Made by a program: the position numbers and the translations under genes. A stretch of 44,080 nt of DNA from positions 1 through 44,080 of the forward strand of contig JALXER010000285.1 of NCBI GenBank assembly GCA_027069385.1, given 5' to 3'. This document shows positions 26,201 through 33,657 of the stretch, piece after piece. Source of the DNA: Paracoccaceae bacterium. Its GTDB lineage: Bacteria > Pseudomonadota > Alphaproteobacteria > Rhodobacterales > Rhodobacteraceae. Under the pieces are notes generated by a model that was not told where the DNA came from, did no database searches, and worked only from the letters and a program-made list of their open reading frames with translations. How positions within the stretch are numbered: position 1 is the first letter of the stretch; the number at the start of each line of letters is the position of its first letter.

Positions 26201-27125
26201 CGCTAACCTGCCATGGCATCGGGTCGCCATCGGTGTCGGCCTGTTCCACGCGCGGCGAAATCGTGCAGGTGTTGCAGCGCAGATCGTCGCCAAACCAGCT
26301 GACCACCAGCGACACCGATTCCACATGGGGCAGATCGCCGTCCAGTTGCTCCAGCGCCGCTTCGACATCGGTTAACCCGCTCAGATTGTTGGTATTTGCC
26401 GCGCGGTTCACCCCTTTGCCCTGCGGGTAATGCACCGGTTCGGTGGCCAGCGCATATTCGCCGGTGCCCGGGATCAGCGCCACCGCATTGACCAGATCGC
26501 GCGGTTGGTCGTCCGAGCCTGCCGCCGGGCGCACCACCTCGAAATTGAATTGCGGAATCCGGTTGCCAAACGGCGTCAGGTCCAGGTCCTCCAGCACCAC
26601 ATAGGCGGTGCCGCGATACGCCGGAGCAGCCCCCTCCAGCGCCTCGATCACCGGATCGGGCATTTGCGTTTCGCTGCCCTTGTGCAGGCGCATGGTGATG
26701 CCGCTCAGGTCCAGCCGCTTGCCATCGGCCCAGACGCGGCCAATACGCGCCACCTCGCCCTCGCACAGCGCCACCGCAATGCTGATCGAATAGCTATAGT
26801 TGCGCGCCTTGGGGCCACCCATCCCCTTGCCTCCGCTGGTGGCGACGTTTTCCTGAAACCGGCTGGACCAGATCACATGTCCGGCCACGCGCATCCGGCC
26901 ATAGACCTGCGCAACCGGCTTGCCCTCTCCCGAGCCCTGAATGCGCAGCGTGTCCACCTTGCCATGCTCGACCGGCTCCGAGCCGCCCAGCAGCGCATGG
27001 TCGATCACATTGCCGATCGTGCCGCCGATGGCGCGCCCGATAACCGCCGCCCCCAGCCCCAGCACCGAGCCACCAACCGAGGTGCCAATAGCCCCCCCGA
27101 TTGCCGATAGTAAGATCGTAGCCAT
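23262..27125 (-). CDS. GTA g15, baseplate 'megatron' host-specificity protein
   Basis: 1287 aa, about the size of the R. capsulatus homologue. The N-terminus has a Gly/Ala-rich hydrophobic stretch (IGGAIGTSVGGSVLGLGAAV) typical of this family. A GTA TIM-barrel-like domain occupies the central part (DDNIDFIGIDNYMPLSDWRD; KPIWFTEIGCPAVDKGTNQP), and a phage-tail-3 type domain follows (DVVEMAEGEVLTSYRIDKVE). The C-terminal part carries SNLLRGQAGTDG, typical of GTA tail proteins. It forms the tail tip that contacts the recipient cell. It starts directly after the g14 stop codon. Confidence 0.95.
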   Translation of the reverse strand: MATILLSAIGGAIGTSVGGSVLGLGAAVIGRAIGGTIGNVIDHALLGGSEPVEHGKVDTLRIQGSGEGKPVAQVYGRMRVAGHVIWSSRFQENVATSGGKGMGGPKARNYSYSISIAVALCEGEVARIGRVWADGKRLDLSGITMRLHKGSETQMPDPVIEALEGAAPAYRGTAYVVLEDLDLTPFGNRIPQFNFEVVRPAAGSDDQPRDLVNAVALIPGTGEYALATEPVHYPQGKGVNRAANTNNLSGLTDVEAALEQLDGDLPHVESVSLVVSWFGDDLRCNTCTISPRVEQADTDGDPMPWQVSGVGRGGAALVSRDDADRPNFGGTPCDKSVLQSIAQIKAMGKAVMFYPFILMDIPAGNGLINPYGGAEQPVFPWRGRMTASLAPGQAGTPDKTAAAGTEVDAFFGSAAVGDFSDTANGVTYTGPIEWSYRRFILHYAHLCAKAGGVESFCIGSELRGLTTLRDGVDSFPVVAALQALAADVRTILPDAKIGYAADWSEYFGYHPDDGSGDLLFHLDPLWADDNIDFIGIDNYMPLSDWRDTDEQLDKAKSIYDLDYLTGNIRGGEGFDWYYANAEARELQVRSPITDGAYEEPWVYRYKDILNWWQHGHANRIGGVREAAYTPWLPRSKPIWFTEIGCPAVDKGTNQPNVFIDPKSSESFYPYHSTGGRDDAIQNAYLRAMYRFWNDPDNNPESPEYAGRMVDMTRAHVWAWDARPWPDFPNRLSVWSDGDNYRRGHWLSGRASAAALGEVVREICARSKVYDVDTTDLYAMVDGAVFDSNETARAALQPLILAYGVECHERNGQLVFSTRDGVAQVRLGPDDLAVEGEDPALSLTRNPDAEVSARVRIGYYQADNDYQSGASEAGYPDETQPKITTSALPLALTSGQAHAVAARWLAEARVARDSLEFSLPPSRMMLGAGDVVEMAEGEVLTSYRIDKVEDTGLRKITATRVEAGVYRPELAEDRHYEYGGITASGPVYAEFMDLPLLRGDEVPHAPHMAVTATPWPGEVAVYDANTDAGYNLLDTVPNRATMGVFLDDLPRADPARWSRASVRVRLVSGTLQSKSTLDVLNGANLMAVRNGSGDWEVMQFRDATLIGPNEYRLSNLLRGQAGTDGIMPDLWPAGTDLVVLDGAQVQLDLQSSQRDMLRHYRIGPASLSYDSPRYMHLETSFAGVGLRPYPIAHLKKDGNKYTWIRRTRIDGDSWAGLDVPLGEESESYHIRVIKDGVQLREKTKGSPVWFYTNSKQTADGVTKPYHIEVAQISASFGPGPYTRITIND

Positions 27126-27566
27126 TCAGGCCTCCTTAAATCTGTAAATGCCGGCAATGCGCCGGGCCCACGCCGGAGTCAGCGGCGATTCAACCACCCC
27201 TCGCCCGGAATAGGCATGAATAATCTTCGGGTCGGGGTCGGTCCGACTGACAAGGGCAACGTGTTTTGCCACCGATCCGGCCCGCATCCGAAACAACAGC
27301 ACATCGCCCGGTTGCGCTGTCTCGACCCGCTGCAAATGTCGCTCGAATGCCTGCATCAGCCGTTCCACGCCGTCGGTCTCGGACCAGTCGGGCGTGTAGG
27401 GGCCAACCGGTTCCGGCTCGGCCCCGTAAAGCGCCCGCCACACGCCGCGCAGCAGGCCCAGACAATCGGCCCCCGCCCCCTTGCAACTGGCCTGATGCTC
27501 GTAAGGCGTGCCGATCCAGCTTCGCGCCTCGACCACCGCCCTATGCACGATCCAGCGCCCCGCCAT
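27126..27566 (-). CDS. GTA g14, NlpC/P60-family cell-wall peptidase
   Basis: 146 aa. It degrades peptidoglycan during DNA entry into the recipient. The catalytic Cys is in GAGADCLGLLRG, and the His is in KHVALVSR. The ATG at 27566 (MAGRWIVHRAVVEARSWIG) has GAGG six bases upstream and overlaps the end of g13 by 26 bp; a GTG at 27548 is the alternative. Length and flanks match the RcGTA gene. Confidence 0.92.
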   Translation of the reverse strand: MAGRWIVHRAVVEARSWIGTPYEHQASCKGAGADCLGLLRGVWRALYGAEPEPVGPYTPDWSETDGVERLMQAFERHLQRVETAQPGDVLLFRMRAGSVAKHVALVSRTDPDPKIIHAYSGRGVVESPLTPAWARRIAGIYRFKEA

Positions 27567-28437
27567 TATGTTCCTCGCCCTCGGCCGGATAGGCGCTGAC
27601 CCAGTCCTCGCCGGGGATGCTCGGGAAGCCGCGGAAGTTGACCAGATTGTCGAACTTGTCGGCGCAGGTTTGCGCGCGCTTGTCACAGCCTGCGAGCAGC
27701 TCGGCCTGATCACCGGCGACAACGGGGCTGCGCAGTTCCTCCCAGGTTTCGATGCTGCGCGCCTCGACCCCCGAAACATCGGTTTTGATCAGCGAAATCA
27801 TCCCCGCATTCGCCCCGGTCAGCCAGCGCACATGGCCCCGGTTGAACCAGCCGGTTTGCGCGGCGGGGATCGGGGTAAAGGCAAAGCGGCGCGCGCTGGT
27901 GACTGCCAGCACCTCGACCGCCTCTCGCCGCCCCGCCACGCCCAGATCGACGCCGCATTTCGCATCGCCCAAAATCCGGTCGCATTCGGGCACATAGGCC
28001 CGCCCGACCGGCTGGTTCAGCGCTTCGGACAGCGAGCGCAACTCGACCTCGAACGCGGCACTGCCACGGCGGATCTCGCCCAGATTGCCGCGAAACACCT
28101 GCACCCGCGATTGCGGGTCCTGCCAGTCTACCAGCCATTGGCGCACCTCGGCGCGGTCATAGCGCCCCGCCAGAATATCGGCATCGGTCAGCCCCACCGC
28201 GCTTAGCGCCCCCATGGCCTGCCCGTTATCCACGCTTAACCCCGTAGAGCTTTCGACCGCGCTGGCCGTCATGCCCGAACCGGCCTGAAATACCGTGCCG
28301 TCAAAGGCAAGATCGCGGTCATGATCGGTAAACCCCATCACCGCCCCGTCGCGGCGCACCAGTTGCCAGCACCGGCAGACCGAGGTCGCGCCCATGTCCA
28401 GCATCGCCTGAAAACCGTCGGGAATCGCGCCGCTCAT
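27541..28437 (-). CDS. GTA g13, tail hub protein (DUF2163)
   Basis: 298 aa. DUF2163-type N-terminus (LDMGATSVCRCWQLVRRDG, GFTDHDRDLAFDG), the AECDRI-like YVPECDRILGDAKCGVDL motif, and a C-terminal CDKRAQTCADKFDNLVNFRG segment with several Cys. The last is a recognised feature of GTA hub proteins, which bind an iron-sulfur cluster in the RcGTA structure as I recall. It overlaps g12 by 4 bp and g14 by 26 bp. Confidence 0.93.
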   Translation of the reverse strand: MSGAIPDGFQAMLDMGATSVCRCWQLVRRDGAVMGFTDHDRDLAFDGTVFQAGSGMTASAVESSTGLSVDNGQAMGALSAVGLTDADILAGRYDRAEVRQWLVDWQDPQSRVQVFRGNLGEIRRGSAAFEVELRSLSEALNQPVGRAYVPECDRILGDAKCGVDLGVAGRREAVEVLAVTSARRFAFTPIPAAQTGWFNRGHVRWLTGANAGMISLIKTDVSGVEARSIETWEELRSPVVAGDQAELLAGCDKRAQTCADKFDNLVNFRGFPSIPGEDWVSAYPAEGEEHNGGALDRA

Positions 28438-29066
28438 ACCCGCACCTCCACCACCGGCACCGAGGGGATTTCCCCCGCTGCAAACCCGCCCGAGCTGGCC
28501 TCGATCCGGTCGGTGTCAAAGCGCACCGGCACGTCGAATTCGAAACCGGCGGTCAGCGGTGCATCAAGGGGCGGTGCCACATAAAAGCTGACCAAACCGT
28601 TGCTGTAATCCACGTCATAATGCATGCCGTCCTCCAACAGATCACCCCCCAGCGCCACTTCGACCCGGCCCGGCGCGGGCTTGGAAATCTGCCGCGCATA
28701 GCTGAAATCGCCCGAGCGGTAGTTCTTGATCAGCGGAAACACCTTGGTTTCCCCGTCGCCCACGGCAAATTGTTGGTCCAGCGCGTCGAAATTCTCGGAA
28801 GGCGGGCAGGATTTGAAATCGGTCCAGTCCTTCCAGCGAAAGCCGAACAATTGCCCGTGGCGCGCCTCGAAAAACGCCATAACCTCGGCCAGATCGTCAA
28901 GGCTGCGCATGCCAAGCCCCGCATCATAACGGCGGCGCGATTGCGCCCAGGGCGAATTGCGTTCCTCGAACCCGTTGGAAAGGCTAACAATTTCTGTGCG
29001 CCGCTCGGGGCCACCAACAGACCCGAATGACAGGGCCGTTGGAAATCTTACATCGTGGAAATTCAT
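28434..29066 (-). CDS. GTA g12, distal tail protein (DUF2460)
   Basis: 210 aa, family TIGR02217/DUF2460. Typical features are FHDVRFPTALSFGSVGGPER, EIVSLSNGFEERNS..W, ARHGQLFGFRWKDWTDFKS, and the C-terminal FEFDVPVRFDTDRIE. It forms the ring below the tail tube that carries the hub. It lies 11 bp after g11 and overlaps g13 by 4 bp. Confidence 0.94.
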   Translation of the reverse strand: MNFHDVRFPTALSFGSVGGPERRTEIVSLSNGFEERNSPWAQSRRRYDAGLGMRSLDDLAEVMAFFEARHGQLFGFRWKDWTDFKSCPPSENFDALDQQFAVGDGETKVFPLIKNYRSGDFSYARQISKPAPGRVEVALGGDLLEDGMHYDVDYSNGLVSFYVAPPLDAPLTAGFEFDVPVRFDTDRIEASSGGFAAGEIPSVPVVEVRV

Positions 29067-29077
29067 GATCTGCCTTT

Positions 29078-29740
29078 CTAAAGGTTGCGTCCGCCGCGCT
29101 GGATAGCGCGCTGGATGCTGGCCGCAACTTGGGTTTTAGAGCGCTGGAACCCGCCCACATCGGGCGTGGTTATGTTCATATGAACCGTCACCGGATTGCC
29201 CCCGCCACCGCGCACGCCAAGGCGCCCGTCGGCGCCGCGCGCCAGCGGCATAATGGCCTCGGGTCCGGCCTCGCCCATCAGGCCGATACCGCCGCGCATC
29301 GGAAAATTGGTCGGCCCCGAAACCACCCCGCCCGTGGCAAAGGGCGTAACCCGTCCGGCACTGAAGGCCGCGCCGTTTTCAAACGGCAACACGCCGCCGA
29401 TCAGGCTACCAATCCCCTTGGCGATCAGCCCGCCAAAATGGTCGGTCACCGGTTTCATCACCATATCCAGCGCCGAATCCGCGATCGACAGGGTCAGGTT
29501 GCGCAATACATCCGTCAGCCGCGCCCCGTCAAAGATCAGGCTGTCAAACGCGGTGCGCAGACTGCCGCTGATCGACCTTGAAAAGCTGCTCATCTGTTGG
29601 GTCGAAAGCGCCATGGCGCTGTTGACGCCGGCCAGTTCGGCCTGAAATGCCGCCGTGACATTCTGGGTAGAGGCAATGCTGCCCTCCAGATCCCCCAGCA
29701 CAATATCGAGGCTCTCCAGATCGGTTCCGATCTCGCTCAT
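29078..29740 (-). CDS. GTA g11, short tail tape-measure protein
   Basis: 220 aa. Helical N-terminal half (ESLDIVLGDLEGSIASTQNV; SFSRSISGSLRTAFDSLIFD) and a Gly-rich C-terminal part with FENGAAFSAGRVTPFATGGV and GLMGEAGPEAIMPLARGADG, characteristic of lambda-type tape-measure proteins. Its small size fits the short tail of GTA particles. It overlaps g10.1 by 4 bp. Confidence 0.93.
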   Translation of the reverse strand: MSEIGTDLESLDIVLGDLEGSIASTQNVTAAFQAELAGVNSAMALSTQQMSSFSRSISGSLRTAFDSLIFDGARLTDVLRNLTLSIADSALDMVMKPVTDHFGGLIAKGIGSLIGGVLPFENGAAFSAGRVTPFATGGVVSGPTNFPMRGGIGLMGEAGPEAIMPLARGADGRLGVRGGGGNPVTVHMNITTPDVGGFQRSKTQVAASIQRAIQRGGRNL

Positions 29741-29931
29741 GGTTTCTCCTTACTTGGTTCAGGGTATTGTTTGATCAGCTCGGCCAGCCCGCTGCGGGAC
29801 ATGGCGTTGCGCTGCCCCGGACCGGCAAAAAGCGCCAGCTCTGCCGGGGTCAGGGCCCAGAACTGATCCGGTGTCAGGCGCAGTTGCACCATGGCGAACC
29901 GCATCAGCTCTGCCCAGTCAAACCGTTTCAT
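29737..29931 (-). CDS. GTA g10.1, phage tail assembly chaperone
   Basis: 64 aa, TIGR02216-like. FDWAELMRFAMVQLRLTPDQ, FWALTPAELALFAG is the family core, and the short hydrophilic end PEPSKEKP is usual. Together with g10 it is thought to play the role of the lambda gpG/GT pair during tail assembly. It overlaps g10 by 14 bp and g11 by 4 bp. Confidence 0.9.
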   Translation of the reverse strand: MKRFDWAELMRFAMVQLRLTPDQFWALTPAELALFAGPGQRNAMSRSGLAELIKQYPEPSKEKP

Positions 29932-30238
29932 CAGGGGTCGAAAAGGCGCGTTTCAGCAGCAGGGCACCGGCGCGCGCGGCCGCCAGCGGCCCGCCTTCGA
30001 TCTGTGCGCCTGCCAGCGCCTCGCGGTCGATTTCCGCCCCACCGCCCTGCAGCCCTGCATATAGCAGCGCAATCAGGTCGGCAGCGCTGAACGCGCCCTT
30101 TTCAAAGCGTTCAACCAGCGCCAGCAGGCTGTCCTCGGCCATGGTGGCCTCCAGCGCTGCCAGCGCCCCCAGGGTCAGGCGCATGGTGTATTGCTGCCCG
30201 TCCACTGTCAGGGCCACTTCGCCGCGATAGGGGTTCAT
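29918..30238 (-). CDS. GTA g10, tail chaperone-like protein
   Basis: 106 aa from the ATG at 30238 (TGATG overlap with the g9 stop; a GTG at 30241 is the alternative). NPYRGEVALTVDGQQYTMRL, TLGALAALEATM and SAADLIALLYAGLQGGGA are the GTA_gp10 family signature. It precedes g10.1 and the tape measure, as expected for a tail-assembly chaperone. Confidence 0.92.
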   Translation of the reverse strand: MNPYRGEVALTVDGQQYTMRLTLGALAALEATMAEDSLLALVERFEKGAFSAADLIALLYAGLQGGGAEIDREALAGAQIEGGPLAAARAGALLLKRAFSTPDETV

Positions 30239-30654
30239 CACAGGTCCGACACAAAGGTCAGTTCACCGCCCGAGGCCATGGTGATATCATAGGTGGCCTC
30301 ACCGTCGAAATCACCGGCATATTCCAGCGCGGTAATCTGGAACGGGCCGCGCAAGGTGCCCAGTTGCGGGATGATCACCTGAAATTCGGGGATTTCCGCG
30401 TCAAAGAAATACATCCGCGCCCGTTCGTCGGTGGCGTCGTCCAGAAACACCCCCGAGCCGCTGATCGTGGCCGAGCGCACGCCGGTTCCCGCCAGCAACT
30501 CGCGCCAGCCCCCGGCGCTGGCCATATTGGTAATATCCACCGTTTGGGCGTTGAAACTGATTTTGCTGGCCCGCAGACCGGCGAAGGGCATAAACGTCCC
30601 CGAACCGGTCATGTCGATTTTCACCAGCAGGTCTTTGCCTTTTTGAGCAGCCAT
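30238..30654 (-). CDS. GTA g9, major tail tube protein (TP901-1 type)
   Basis: 138 aa. MAAQKGKDLLVKIDMTGSGT, FAGLRASKISFNAQTVDITN, GWRELLAGTGVRSATISGSG and the C-terminal YAGDFDGEATYDITMASGGE are all typical for phage major tail proteins of the TP901-1 group. It forms the tail tube. It overlaps g10 by one base. Confidence 0.95.
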   Translation of the reverse strand: MAAQKGKDLLVKIDMTGSGTFMPFAGLRASKISFNAQTVDITNMASAGGWRELLAGTGVRSATISGSGVFLDDATDERARMYFFDAEIPEFQVIIPQLGTLRGPFQITALEYAGDFDGEATYDITMASGGELTFVSDL

Positions 30655-30666
30655 TTTGTAATTTCC

Positions 30667-31080
30667 CTATAAGTTGCCATCGTCGAGAATCGCGCGGAAA
30701 ACCAGCACGATCCGACGGGTTTCGGGGGCGGCACCGCGCCGCGCCCGTGATTTCAAGAATGAAAGGTTGACCAGTGCCCCGCGCGCAAGCGTCAGGTCCG
30801 CGCCAATCAGCACATCGCAAATCGCCGCGGCCGCGGCCTTGGCATCGCCAAACCCTTCGGCCGCCGAATGCACCGTCACGTCAAAATCGAGCGTGGTCCC
30901 CGAATGGGTCTGGCTCGACCGGTCTTTGGCCACCTCGTCGCCAAGCGTGACATACGGATCGCCCGCCGCCATGGGTGGCGCGTCATAGATGCGCGTGCCC
31001 ACGATTGCGGCCAAAGCGGCATCGCCGGAAAGCGCTGCAAAAACAGCGCCTTGCAAGGCCGCACTAATGGCGTAACTCAT
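30667..31080 (-). CDS. GTA g8, tail terminator (DUF3168)
   Basis: 137 aa. The N-terminal helix LQGAVFAALSGDAALAAIVG, then RIYDAPP, PYVTLGDE and LDFDVTVHSAAEGFGDAKA are the DUF3168 pattern. It caps the tail tube at its head-proximal end. It is preceded by g7 with a 4-bp overlap and followed by g9 after 12 bp. Confidence 0.93.
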   Translation of the reverse strand: MSYAISAALQGAVFAALSGDAALAAIVGTRIYDAPPMAAGDPYVTLGDEVAKDRSSQTHSGTTLDFDVTVHSAAEGFGDAKAAAAAICDVLIGADLTLARGALVNLSFLKSRARRGAAPETRRIVLVFRAILDDGNL

Positions 31081-31412
31081 GTCCGCCCCTCCTCTGCCCA
31101 GATTTCAAGATACTGCGCCGCGCCGTCCAGTTCGGCCACCGCCAGAATGTCGAACACCCGCGCGCCCTCGCGGAACCGTTGTTCGGGGCGCGGGCGCGAC
31201 GGAGCGCCAAACGGGGCGGCGCGGGTGATAATGCGAAACTTTTTCACCTCGACCTCGCGCCCGCCAAGCAGCCGTTCAGCCCCGCCGCGCGCGTCCAGAT
31301 TGGTCCACAAGCTGCCCAGCGGTTGCCAGACCAGTGACACCCCGCCCATGCCATCCGGCGTGCGAACGGCCTCTTCCAGAACCAGCAGCCGGTTCAGATT
31401 TGGCGGAGTCAT
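31077..31412 (-). CDS. GTA g7, head-tail stopper / head closure protein
   Basis: 111 aa. LNRLLVLEEAVRTPDGMGGV and WQPLGSLWTNLDARGGAER match phage head-tail adaptor (Phage_H_T_join) proteins, with the late RFREGARVFDILAVAELDG strand. It overlaps g6 and g8 by 4 bp each. Confidence 0.93.
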   Translation of the reverse strand: MTPPNLNRLLVLEEAVRTPDGMGGVSLVWQPLGSLWTNLDARGGAERLLGGREVEVKKFRIITRAAPFGAPSRPRPEQRFREGARVFDILAVAELDGAAQYLEIWAEEGRT

Positions 31413-32002
31413 ACCCCACCCCCGATGCGGATATCGCGGTAGGATTCGATCAGCGCCAGCACGCCAAACGGCATCTGGCCGGTCTGGCGGGTCAACTCGT
31501 TACGGTTCTCGTAATAATTGGCCGCCAACAGGAAAACCGCCTGCCGCAGGTCAGGGGGCACATCGTCCCAAATGCCAAAACCCGCCTCGAACGCCACCCG
31601 CGCAAAACCGTTGCTCGGCACTTCGGGCAGGTTGCCGCTATTGGCCACCAGTCGCGGGCGCTGGCTGTCCGGGTCCAGATGATAGCTGGCCGGATCAATC
31701 AGGCTTTCCCCCCCCGCCGCATCGGTCAGAACCAGCGCCACAATCGCGTTGACCGGCGCCACCGGCAGCACCTGCGCGCCCTGATCACGCCGCCAGATAT
31801 TGACCTGCCAGACAAAGTCGCGCGCGATGGTAATCTTGCCGATCCGCGCCTCGATCGCGCCAATCGCGGCGCGCAGCACCGTTTCGAGCAGCGCATTCTG
31901 GCTTCCGTCATCGGCAAATCCCGAGCCGAGCCGCATATAATCGCTGAATGCCGCAATCGGCAGGTCGGCGCTGGTCAGCGTGGTGGTTTCAGTTAACTTC
32001 AT
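31409..32002 (-). CDS. GTA g6, head-tail connector (adaptor)
   Basis: 197 aa. SADLPIAAFSDYMRLG, the helical pattern ALLETVLRAAIGAIEARIGK and a PPDLRQAVFLLAANYYENRN segment identify the phage gp6-like connector. AGGAG lies seven bases before the ATG at 32002. It overlaps the additional adaptor-like gene by 14 bp, so the two are co-translated. Confidence 0.93.
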   Translation of the reverse strand: MKLTETTTLTSADLPIAAFSDYMRLGSGFADDGSQNALLETVLRAAIGAIEARIGKITIARDFVWQVNIWRRDQGAQVLPVAPVNAIVALVLTDAAGGESLIDPASYHLDPDSQRPRLVANSGNLPEVPSNGFARVAFEAGFGIWDDVPPDLRQAVFLLAANYYENRNELTRQTGQMPFGVLALIESYRDIRIGGGV

Positions 32003-32309
32003 CGGTTTCTCCTGATTTCTGGATGATGCGCAGCACCATGGCGCGGGTCAGAACCCGGCCCTTGTCGGTGCGCACGGTAGCGGTCAGCAGATAGGTCTGC
32101 CCCGGCACACCACCGCTTAAAACAACGTAAGAGCAATGGCGCCCGTGGCCTTGCTCGATCATGCAAAGACAGGCCGGATCACCGATTACCGGCTGCACCG
32201 TCCAGCCCAGATCATCGGCCAGCTCCTCGTTTTTGTTCAAATACCCCGTCCGCCAGTCAAAGCAGAATTTCAGCTCGGAATGCGGGTCCTTAAGGATGGT
32301 TCCATTCAT
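31989..32309 (-). CDS. Phage fiber-tail adaptor-like protein inserted between g5 and g6
   Basis: 106 aa from the ATG at 32309; a GTG at 32330 is the alternative. KDPHSELKFCFDWRTGYLN, then a short GWTVQP strand, SYVVLSGGVPGQTYLLTATV and RTDKGRVLTRAMVLRI give an Ig-like beta-sandwich pattern. It resembles small phage proteins encoded near head-tail connectors and named 'fiber-tail adaptor' in phage annotation; that identification is from recalled motif shape only. As far as I recall, the R. capsulatus GTA cluster has no gene at this place. It overlaps g6 by 14 bp but is separated from the capsid gene by a 145-bp structured spacer. Confidence 0.75.
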   Translation of the reverse strand: MNGTILKDPHSELKFCFDWRTGYLNKNEELADDLGWTVQPVIGDPACLCMIEQGHGRHCSYVVLSGGVPGQTYLLTATVRTDKGRVLTRAMVLRIIQKSGETDEVN

Positions 32310-32344
32310 GCGCGTATTGGGTCCAATCACTTGATAATAATGTT

Positions 32345-32413
32345 AAAACAGCGCCCCCGCACCGCCCTTAGCGGAGTCAGGTATAACAAGCCGGATGGTG
32401 TATCCGGGGGCGC
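32345..32413 (-). other. Structured non-coding spacer between capsid gene and adaptor-like gene
   Basis: On the minus strand an outer 9-bp stem GCGCCCCCG (32413-32405) with CGGGGGCGC (32359-32351) is followed by TGTTTT. An inner hairpin, CCGGAT - ACACC - ATCCGG (32407-32391), shares bases with the left outer arm. The two foldings are mutually exclusive, a pattern seen in attenuators and processing sites. A further GGGCG/CGCCC pairing lies just upstream. No protein-coding sequence is apparent in 32310-32454. Confidence 0.5.
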
Positions 32414-32454
32414 CGGGGCGAGGTCGGAGTCCCCCGCCCTATCGGATCCCCGTG

Positions 32455-33630
32455 TTAGGAGACCGCGAATTTCAACAGTTTGATCGCGGCGAAATCGCTC
32501 ACGTCGCCGCCAACCCGTTTGGTGGCATAGAACAGCACATGCGGTTTGGCGCTGAACGGGTCACGCAGGATGCGCAGGTCCGGACGCTCGGCAACCGTGT
32601 AACCGGCCCCGAAATCACCAAAGGCAATCGCCATGGCGTCGGGCGCAATGTCGGGCATGTCCTCGGCGATCAGCACCGGATAGCCCATCAGGCGGGCAGG
32701 CTCGCCCGCGGCCAGACCGTCAGACCACAGGAAGCGACCGTCCACGTCCTTCATCTTGCGCACCGCACCGGCGGTTTTGGAGTTCATCACAAAGGTGCCG
32801 TTGGCGCGGTACTGCGCGTTCAGCGCATAGACCAGATCAACGATCGCATCGGCCTGATCCACCGCGGCAAAATCGCCCGCCGCACCGGTGGCGACATAGC
32901 CCAGGTTGCCCCAGCTCCAGCTGGCATCATCCACGGCCGGATGGGTCAGGAAACCGGTGGGTTTATCCACCCCGTCGCCGGTGATGAACGACAGGCTTTC
33001 GGCGCGGCTGAACTTGTCGGCAATCCGGCCGGCCAACCAGCCCTCGACGTCAAAGGCGCTGTCATCCAGCAGGCGCTGGCTGGCTTTGGGCAGGGCCGAA
33101 AGTTCATGCAGTGCAATGCTGATCCGGTCGATCTGCGGGGTGCCGGTTTCGGTTGTTGCGCTGGTTTCATCGGCCCAGCCTGCGCCGATATCGGTATGAT
33201 CGACCAGCACGTCATAGGCGGTGCTTTCGACCTGCACCACATTGGCAATCGCCCGAATGCTCGACGCACCGCGCAATACCGAAGTGATCTGCTCGGCGGT
33301 TTGCGGGTCAACCAGATAGCCGCCATCGGCCGAAACCGAGGTGCTCAGCGCCTTGCCTTCCAGCGGCAGCCCGCGCAACGCGTCATCATCGCCCGAGCGA
33401 AGATAGGCTGAAAATGCCTTTTTGTGGGGCAGATCAATATCGGCAGCCGTGGACAATGCCGGGCGGGCCGAGGCGATAGTTTTACGATCAAGCATGTTAA
33501 TACGTTTTTCCTGTTCAGTTAGTTTGGTTTTAAGTTCGGCTTGGAACTCGTTGAATTCACCCAAGAACCCTTGCAGTGCAGCCTTGACTTCCACAAAGGG
33601 GCCTTGCGCCTTGGTTTCGGTTTTACCCAT
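32455..33630 (-). CDS. GTA g5, major capsid protein (HK97 fold)
   Basis: 391 aa. An N-terminal coiled-coil scaffold-like region (residues ~10-50, FLGEFNEFQAELKTKLTEQE) is removed on maturation in this family. The mature shell part begins around residues 65-75 (KKAFSAYLRSG) and shows DGGYLVDPQTAEQITSVL, LLDDSAFDVEGWLAGRIADK, FITGDGVDKPTGFLTHPAV, and GYPVLIAEDMPDI. These are classical HK97-type capsid motifs. It is preceded by the protease g4 after 27 bp. Confidence 0.96.
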   Translation of the reverse strand: MGKTETKAQGPFVEVKAALQGFLGEFNEFQAELKTKLTEQEKRINMLDRKTIASARPALSTAADIDLPHKKAFSAYLRSGDDDALRGLPLEGKALSTSVSADGGYLVDPQTAEQITSVLRGASSIRAIANVVQVESTAYDVLVDHTDIGAGWADETSATTETGTPQIDRISIALHELSALPKASQRLLDDSAFDVEGWLAGRIADKFSRAESLSFITGDGVDKPTGFLTHPAVDDASWSWGNLGYVATGAAGDFAAVDQADAIVDLVYALNAQYRANGTFVMNSKTAGAVRKMKDVDGRFLWSDGLAAGEPARLMGYPVLIAEDMPDIAPDAMAIAFGDFGAGYTVAERPDLRILRDPFSAKPHVLFYATKRVGGDVSDFAAIKLLKFAVS

Positions 33631-33657
33631 TGGTTTTCCTTTTGGTTTGGGCTGGCA

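Noticed and set aside
24894..26375. 493-codon plus-strand frame opposite g15
   Set aside because: Shadow of the megatron gene; composition is typical of an antisense frame.
32310..32454. tRNA gene in the spacer after the GTA capsid gene
   Set aside because: Several hairpins are present, but no T-loop GGTTCGA-like sequence, anticodon stem or acceptor pairing in tRNA geometry.
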